From the NCBI RefSeq assembly GCF_036785885.1, contig NC_092320.1, positions 11,843,557 through 11,907,556 of the forward strand: DNA of 64,000 nt, read 5' to 3'. Position numbers and translations under genes: made by a program. The DNA comes from Coffea arabica (taxonomy: Eukaryota; Streptophyta; Magnoliopsida; Gentianales; Rubiaceae). The notes under the pieces are model-generated. The model worked only from the letters and a program-made list of their open reading frames with translations, ran no database searches and was not told where the DNA came from. Shown piece after piece: positions 57,629-64,000 of this stretch (within the stretch, counting starts at the first letter, position 1; each line of letters opens with the position of its first letter).

Positions 57629-59324
57629 GGTAACCAACAGGCAAACCAAAACAACCAAGTAGCAAATATAAGCGTCATGGGCGCCCCCAATAAGCAAATG
57701 TAAGCGTCACGGGCGCCCCCAATAAACAAGTAATCACAGCAATTCACCCACAATTGGACACAAATTTCAGCAAAAGAGACCCAATCCCCCAGAAATGAAA
57801 CTTGAAAGTAAGCCAGTATCTCCAAAAACAGCAACAATGATAGGCTAAAGTGCTCAACCAGTACCACTGGTGAGTCACAGGGAAAAATTAAAGCAAATGG
57901 GCTATCTGTTCAACAAATAGTAGAAAATACCCCCACTTTGGCAGCAATTAAACTCAAACTTGTCCAAACAGTTCCCCCCGAAGATAACTAAATCACCCCC
58001 TGCTCTATCCAACCACTCAATCACAGGGTGGACCCAATCACAAATGCCCAGAACACAGATTATCAGATGTTAAACAACTACCCTCACCAGTACCACTGGT
58101 GAGTATAGAGGGAGAAATTAAATCAAATAACCAACCTAGTGAGCAAAACAGATTTGAACACCCAAGTAGCGCCAAAAATGAGCACAAATTAAATTCGGAA
58201 GCAATTTGCTGCAGTCTAACTCAACTACAATTCAACAAATCTCCCACAGATGGCAGCAATTACCCCCAATTTAGTCCCAAAATTTACCCTAGAAAATGCC
58301 CAAGTACCACCCTCCTGTATCCAACAAGAAATCCAACCACAAATTCCATAGATGATAACTAATTAGGGGAAGAGATGATAATACCTCCACCTGTCTTAAT
58401 TGGACAGGTGGTGATGCGTGCGGCTAGCGATGTCAAGCTACGGTGCTTGGGCAGAGTGGGGGAGAGTTTGGCGAGCTTGGTGGTGGTCTGCGAGGAGGGG
58501 CTTGGGCGAGCTAGGGCCGCGCGCGAGAGGTGGAGCGCCCGTTGGTGGCCTGGGCTGGAGGGAGGCGCTGAGAGCTGGTGGCGCGGCTGTGGCCGCGTGG
58601 TTGGCGAGGTGCGGCGGTGGCGTGCGATGCGGCCGCGCGGGAGGAACAGATCGGCCGGCGGCGGAGCGCAGCTCAGTGGAGAGAGACGGCGCCACCAGCT
58701 CGTTCGTCGATTGGAGAGAGAGCAGAGGAGGACTGGAGTGGCGGCGGTCGAGCGCAGGAAGATAGAGAAAAGGGAAAAGCGGCGGGGAAGAAGAGAAAGA
58801 AAGAAAGAAGAAAGAAAGAAAAGAGAAGAAAAGAAGAAAAGAAGAAAAAGAAAATTTTTTTTTTTTAAATAAACAATGCTTACGAAAATCTGAAATCTGA
58901 ATTTTTTTTTATAAAGGAATACAAAAACAAAAAGAATAATAATAATAATAACAATAGTAATAAATTTTTAATTTTAATTTTTAATTTTTTTTTATTAGGT
59001 CGTCAAACACCGCGTGGGCACGCCAAGATTATAAAACATCCACTGACCTCAGGAGGCACCAACACCGCGTGGGCACGCCAAGATTGCAATTCATCTACTG
59101 ACCTCAGGAGGCACCAACACCGCTTGGGCACGTCAAGATTTCACTTCCTGATTCAGTGAAGGAAATATTAGTATTGATACTACCCAACGAGTAAATGACC
59201 CAATGCAAAAGATAAACAACTAGAAATACCAAGACAACTAGAAATAACAAAACTAATATTCGGGTTGCCTCCCAAACTAGCGCCTTTCTTTAGTGTCTTT
59301 GGCTAGACATAGCCCATAATCTGC
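57629..59324 (-). other. Spacer of element 2 between pol and the third ORF, repeat-rich
   Basis: Contains a roughly 34-bp tandem repeat (GTAAGCGTCACGGGCGCCCC twice, 57660-57725); a diverged tandem repeat of about 230 bp, each copy starting at ACCAGTACCACTGGTGAGT (57859 and 58089); a GC-rich patch with a pyrimidine leader at 58400-58860; a 55-bp tandem repeat at 59009-59140; and, right after the pol stop, the hairpin GTCTAGCCAAAGAC (59308-59295) and the box GGGAGGCAACCC (59274-59263). Confidence 0.6.
59009..59140 (-). repeat. 55-bp tandem repeat, about 2.4 copies
   Basis: The unit starts CACCGCGTGGGCACGCCAAG and contains CTGACCTCAGGAGGCACCAA. Copies begin at about 59009, 59064 and 59119, the last with two substitutions in the inverted motif. 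It lies between pol and the GC-rich patch of element 2. Confidence 0.8.
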
Positions 59325-62300
59325 TTAAACCAAGCAAATTGGGTCCTCCAAATGCATCATCTCTACCCGCTCAACTGGAACCTCATCATAATATGGCTTG
59401 AGGCGATGACCATTCACCACAAATTTCTTCTCCGTCTTTAGACTCTGGATCTCCACTGCACCATAATCAAAGACATTAGTTACAACAAAGGGACCAATCC
59501 AACGAGAACGTAACTTACCTGGAAACAACTTCAATTTGGAGTGATACAGTAGAACTTTTTGCCCACATTCAAACGTCTTCCTAGATATCTGTTGGTCATG
59601 AAAAATCTTGTTTTTCTCCTTATAAATCACAGCATTCTCGTAGGCTTCATTGCGAATCTCCTCCAATTCTTGTAACTGTAGCTTCCTTTGAATTCCGCCC
59701 TCTTCGATATCCATGTTGCATTGCTTGACCGCCTAAAATGCTCTATGCTCGAACTCGACAGGGAGGTGGCATGGCTTCCCAAATACCAAACGGTAAGGGG
59801 ACATGCCGATTGGTGTCTTGTACGCCGTTCTATATGCCCACAAGGCATCTTCAAGTCTCACACTCCAGTCCTTCCTATCAGGTCGAACCATTTTTTCCAA
59901 AATCGACTTGATCTCCCGGTTCGATGCTTCCGCCTGACCGTTTGTCTGCGGATGGTAAGACGTGGAGACTTTGTGCAAGACACCGTACCTCCTAAAAAGT
60001 GTAGTAATTGTCTTGTTGCAGAAATGGGTACCCCGATCACTTACAATTGCTCGCGGCATCCCAAATCGGACAAAGATATTAGACTTGATGAATTCTGCCA
60101 CTACTTTGGAATCATTAGTACGGGTGGCCTTTGCTTCCACCCATTTCGAGACATAGTCTACAGCAAGCAATATATATAAAAAACCAAAAGATGAAGGAAA
60201 AGGGCCCATAAAGTCAATACCCCAAACATCAAAAATCTCAACAAAAATCATTGGGGTCTGGGTCATTTGATCCCTTCGAGAAATATTACCTACTCGTTGA
60301 CACTTATCACATGACTTACAAAATAAGTAGGTATCCTTAAAGAGGGTCGGCCAATAAAATCCACTCTCTAAAACCTTACGAGCAGTCCTCTTTGGTCCAA
60401 AGTGACCTCCACATGCAAAAGAGTGACAATAAGCTAAAATAGATTGGAATTCATTTTCACTTACACATCTACGAATGATTTGGTCAGCACCACGTTTCCA
60501 GAGGTACGGGTCATCCCAGATGTAAGACTTTGCGTCACTCCTCAATTTGTCCCTTTTTGCCTTAGGCCATCCTGCAGGAAACTTGTCAGTAACTAGAAAA
60601 TTAACCATATCCGCATACCAAGGCAAAGACAAATTAATAGAAAATAAATGCTCATCGGGAAAAGTTTCTCTCAATGGGATATTATCTTCTTCGACTTGCA
60701 CTCGACTTAAATGATCCGCTACCAGATTTTCAGCCCCTTTCTTATCCCTGATCTCCAAGTCGAACTCTTGGAGCAGTAGTATCCACCTTATCAGTCGCGG
60801 TTTTGCCTCTTTTTTGGTCAACAGATACCGCAGGGCTGCATGATCAGAGAAAATAATAACTTTAGCACCAAGTAAATAGGACCGAAATTTCTCTAAAGCG
60901 AAGATTACATCTAAAAGCTCCTTTTCGGTGGTCGAATAGTTCAACTGAGCCCCGTTCAAGGCTCGAGAGGCGTAGTATATAGCATGGGCTGCCTTCCCCA
61001 CTCTTTGACCCAGGACCGCGCCCACGGCATAGTCGCTGGCATCGCACATGATCTCGAACGGTAAGTTCCAATCAGGGGGTTGGATAATAGGTGAGGAGGT
61101 CAGTAGCTCCTTTAACCTATCAAACGCCCCCTTACATGACTCATCCAACTCGAAGGGTACCTCTTTCTGCAAAAGTTGGAACAGGGGCGCTCCAATCTTG
61201 GAGAAGTCCTTTATGAATCTCCGGTAGAAACCTGCGTGACCCAGAAAAGAACGTACCTCCCGCACACTCGCGGGGTAAGGTAAAGTAGATATAACATCTA
61301 TTTTTGCCTTATCAACCTCAATACCCCTAGATGATACCACATGACCCAAAACTATCCCGTGCTCGACCATAAAATGGCATTTTTCCCAATTGAGTACGAG
61401 ATTAGCTTCTATGCACCTTATTAGAATTAATTTCAGGTTATCTAGGCAGTTATCAAAACTATCCCCGTACACACTAAAATCATCCATAAAAACCTCAATA
61501 ATCTTCTCAACATATTCTGAAAAAATACTTACCATACAGCACTGGAAGGTGGCAGGTGCATTGCATAGCCCAAATGGCATCCTCCGGTATGCGAATGTTC
61601 CAAACGGGCACGTGAAGGTAGTTTTCTCCTGGTCCTCAGGTGCGATAGCAATCTGGAAATAACCTGAAAAGCCATCCAAAAAACAATAATAAGCTCGACC
61701 TGCTAATCGCTCTACCATTTGATCAATAAAAGGAAGGGGAAAATGATCCTTTTTCGTGACGGCGTTCAATTTCCTATAATCTATGCACTGCCGCCACCCA
61801 GTGGGCTTCCGGACTGGCACGAGCTCACCCTCCTGATTTGACTCTACCGTCACCCCTGCCTTCTTTGGAACCACCTGTACTGGACTTACCCAGGGGCTAT
61901 CCGATATAGCAAAAATTATCCCCACATCTAGTAGTTTTAGGATCTCCTTCTTCACTACCTCCATCATGAGAGGATTCAATCTCCTTTGAGCCTGCCGAAT
62001 AGGTCTAGCGCCCTCCTCAAGTCGAATCCGATGCGTACATACCGCGGGGCTAATTCCCTTGATGTCGGCGATAGTCCACCCTATCACCTGCTTATGGTCC
62101 CTCAAAACTCGAATCAATTTGTCTTCTTGGACTGTTGATAAACTGGCGGAGATAATCACTGGGAGTGTCTCCCCCTCACCCAAGTACGCATACTTTAGGT
62201 GTTTTGGCAGCGGTTTCAACTCTAAGACAGGCGCCTGCACCACAGATGGAAGTAGCCTTTGGTGAGGTTCAGGTGTAAACACGGGTGCGAGGTCATACCT

Positions 62301-64000
62301 TATCTTTGTGGTTGGCAACGTCTGCAACGCTCCAATCACACATTTGAGCTCTTCACTCAACTCTATCTCAGCGGTCATCTCTGACTCGAAGTGCCTGGTC
62401 AAGGCAACTTCCAGCTCATCCCTGCCTTCAATTTCGAAAACTTCACGTACAGCAGAGTCAATAGCATTTATAGAGAAGACAGAGCCAGCATGTGATTCTG
62501 ACGGATACTTCATAGATTCGAAAATGTTAAAATGAACAATCTCACCATCAAATTCCATAGATAGGGTGCCCTTATTAACATCTATTTTAGTTCGAGCTGT
62601 GCTCAAGAAGGGTCTACCTAACAGTAAAGGTGATGGGTCGTGAGAGTATTCATCATCCATATCAAGCACGTAAAAATCAGCAGGGAAAACCAATTCATTA
62701 ATTTTCACTAAAACATCCTCAATCAACCCGTCAGGGTATGAATTGGTCCGGTCAGCCAGTTGGATTATTATTCCAGTGTCTTTCAGAGGTCCTAACTTCA
62801 ACGAGGCATATATAGACTTGGGCATCACATTAATTGAGGCTCCTAGATCTAACATAGTCTTTCCAATCAAGATATTTCCTATTCTACAAGGAATAGTGAA
62901 CATACCTGGGTCACCGCATTTCGGTGGAAGCTTTCGTTGCAGGATCGCTGACACATTTTCTCCCACTACCACTCTCTCGTCTCCCTTCAATCGCCTTCGG
63001 TTGACACACAGGTCCCTTAAAAATTTTGCGTATCTGGGTACCTGCTTAATCGCATCTAGAAGAGGAATGTTGATCTCCATTTTGCGAAAGATCTCTAGGA
63101 CCTCTTTCTCCCTGTCCTGCTTCCTTGGTTTCTCCAATCTGCTTGGGAAGGGAGGTGGGTTGGATCTAACTGGCATGAGTGGGTCCGGGATTACCTTTGA
63201 ATTTTTATTGTCACCGCCCTCCTCTTCCAGCTCTTTTTCAATTCGATCTTCGTCCTTGTCCTTAGGGATCACCGGGTCAGGTCCTTGGACCTCCTTGCCA
63301 CTTCTCAAGGTCATGGCGCTAACATTCTTCGGGTTTAGTTCGGGCTGAGACGGCAATTTACCTTGGTTTTGGGGATCCAAACGGTTGATTGTTGTGGCCA
63401 TCTGACTTATCTGATTCCTAATGTCCTGCATTTCGGAGTCCGTCCTTTGCTGATATTGCATAATGGTTGCCTCCGTCCTTTGCTGATTTTGCGCCATGGT
63501 TGTCATCACTTGTTTCATCATCTCCTCCAAAGATGTATCAGAGCTTGGGGCCGGAGGTGGTCGGGGTTGGTACTGCTGCTGGTACCCTGGTGGCTTATTT
63601 GGCACGAAATTAGACTGCCTGTTCGGTGCATAGTTGGGCTGCCTATTTCCTCCATAACTGAGATTCGGGTGGTCCTTCCAGCCGGGATTGTACGTAGTCG
63701 AGTACGGGTTATAGGCTCTTCTTGGCGCGGGCGCGTGGCCAGCCATGTTCACCTGTTCTGCAGTCTCTTCCTGAAGTATTGGGCACATGTCTGCAGAGTG
63801 TCCCATACCAGTGCAAATCCCGCACACCCTGGCCTGAGTTGCTCTCTCTACAGCCAGTTGCCTCACAAACGAGGTCAACTCAGTTAGCTGTTGCTGGACA
63901 GATGGTGTCTCTATCTCGTTCACCTTGCGTATTGGGACATCCTCTCTTGTACCGAATTGTTGTGAATTTTCTGCCATCCCCTCTATTAGCTCCCGTGCTT
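59325..64000 (-). pseudogene. Gag-Pol of element 2, one in-frame stop, 5' end beyond the window
   Basis: One frame runs from the window end to TAA at 59325-59327, interrupted only by TAG at 59733-59735, where element 1 has TGG (Trp) in the sequence [10 protein letters not shown]. In order: the end of Gag (from [11 protein letters not shown]), zinc knuckle [14 protein letters not shown], protease [11 protein letters not shown], reverse transcriptase with FMDDF, RNase H ([10 protein letters not shown]), the integrase HHCC finger, and the core triad (GIDFMG, VSDRGTH, EASNRE). The stop falls after the integrase core and removes only the C-terminal about 135 residues, including the RSRWIGPF region. 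Protein function would probably be lost or depend on read-through. Confidence 0.9.

Larger units (their letters stand above)
54344..64000 (-). mobile_element. Athila-lineage LTR retrotransposon, 3' part (element 2), truncated by the window end
   Basis: Read on the minus strand: gag-pol (enters from the window end), non-coding spacer, env-position ORF, conserved 3' region, polypurine tract, 3' LTR. Same lineage as element 1 but clearly diverged in protein and non-coding sequence. It has one stop in pol. The 5' LTR lies outside the window, so the age and the exact LTR edge cannot be checked. Confidence 0.9.

Noticed and set aside
58375-58872. Forward-strand ORF of 165 residues rich in Arg/Gly
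   Set aside because: Antisense to element 2 in a GC-rich patch where all six frames are open for long stretches; composition artefact.
59009-59140. Possible CRISPR-like array
   Set aside because: Direct 55-bp tandem units without distinct spacers, inside a plant retroelement; an ordinary tandem repeat.

Overview
The window is nuclear DNA of a flowering plant, most likely a eudicot. The evidence is AT-rich intergenic DNA, spliced genes with plant-type short introns, a CLE signalling peptide, a plant receptor-like kinase, an NRAMP1/6-type metal transporter, many hAT/MITE-like elements and two Athila-lineage Ty3/gypsy retrotransposons. I cannot name the species.

Layout. 1-6.4 kb: repeat-rich DNA with small gene relics (an unidentified coding-like fragment at 1.75-2.04 kb, a GRF-type zinc-finger ORF at 3.7-4.1 kb) and nested terminal-inverted-repeat elements. 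6.5-6.8 kb: an intact single-exon CLE prepropeptide gene (+). 8.1-9.0 kb: two fold-back MITE-like elements. 10.2-11.2 kb: a TIR element with an 8-bp target duplication, just beyond the 3' end of a seven-exon receptor-like kinase gene (11.35-16.28 kb, -). 19.0-20.5 kb: two TIR elements, one hAT-like and carrying a tRNA-like module. 22.9-23.7 kb: a two-exon TMEM230/DUF872 membrane-protein gene (+), whose last exon and 3' flank are partly copied at 27.45 kb. 30.4-32.3 kb: a three-exon gene for a conserved plant protein of unknown function (+). 34.3-36.1 kb: an intronless, frameshifted NRAMP copy (-) with a polyadenylation signal and A-tract, best read as a retrocopy. 36.5-37.1 kb: a LINE remnant.

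37.9-54.3 kb holds three copies of a small two-exon gene family that I do not recognise (A at 38.6-39.1 kb, B at 50.9-51.4 kb, and a decayed copy C at 53.8-54.2 kb, all -). Copies A and B are separated by a 10.1-kb, apparently very young Athila-lineage element (39,486-49,573, +) with near-identical LTRs and one uninterrupted gag-pol frame. From 54.3 kb to the window end lies the 3' part of a second, older element of the same lineage on the minus strand: LTR, env-position ORF, and a gag-pol frame with one in-frame stop in integrase.

The most unexpected structure is in the non-coding 3' parts of the two retroelements. Although otherwise diverged, both carry two hairpin-plus-polypurine modules (one internal, one abutting the LTR). 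Between the modules is a conserved block of about 204 bp built from two direct repeats. Both also share a hairpin and a conserved box directly after the pol stop, and repeated inverted motifs of the form GCGTG-(2 nt)-CACGC. The host genes have no evident common pathway.
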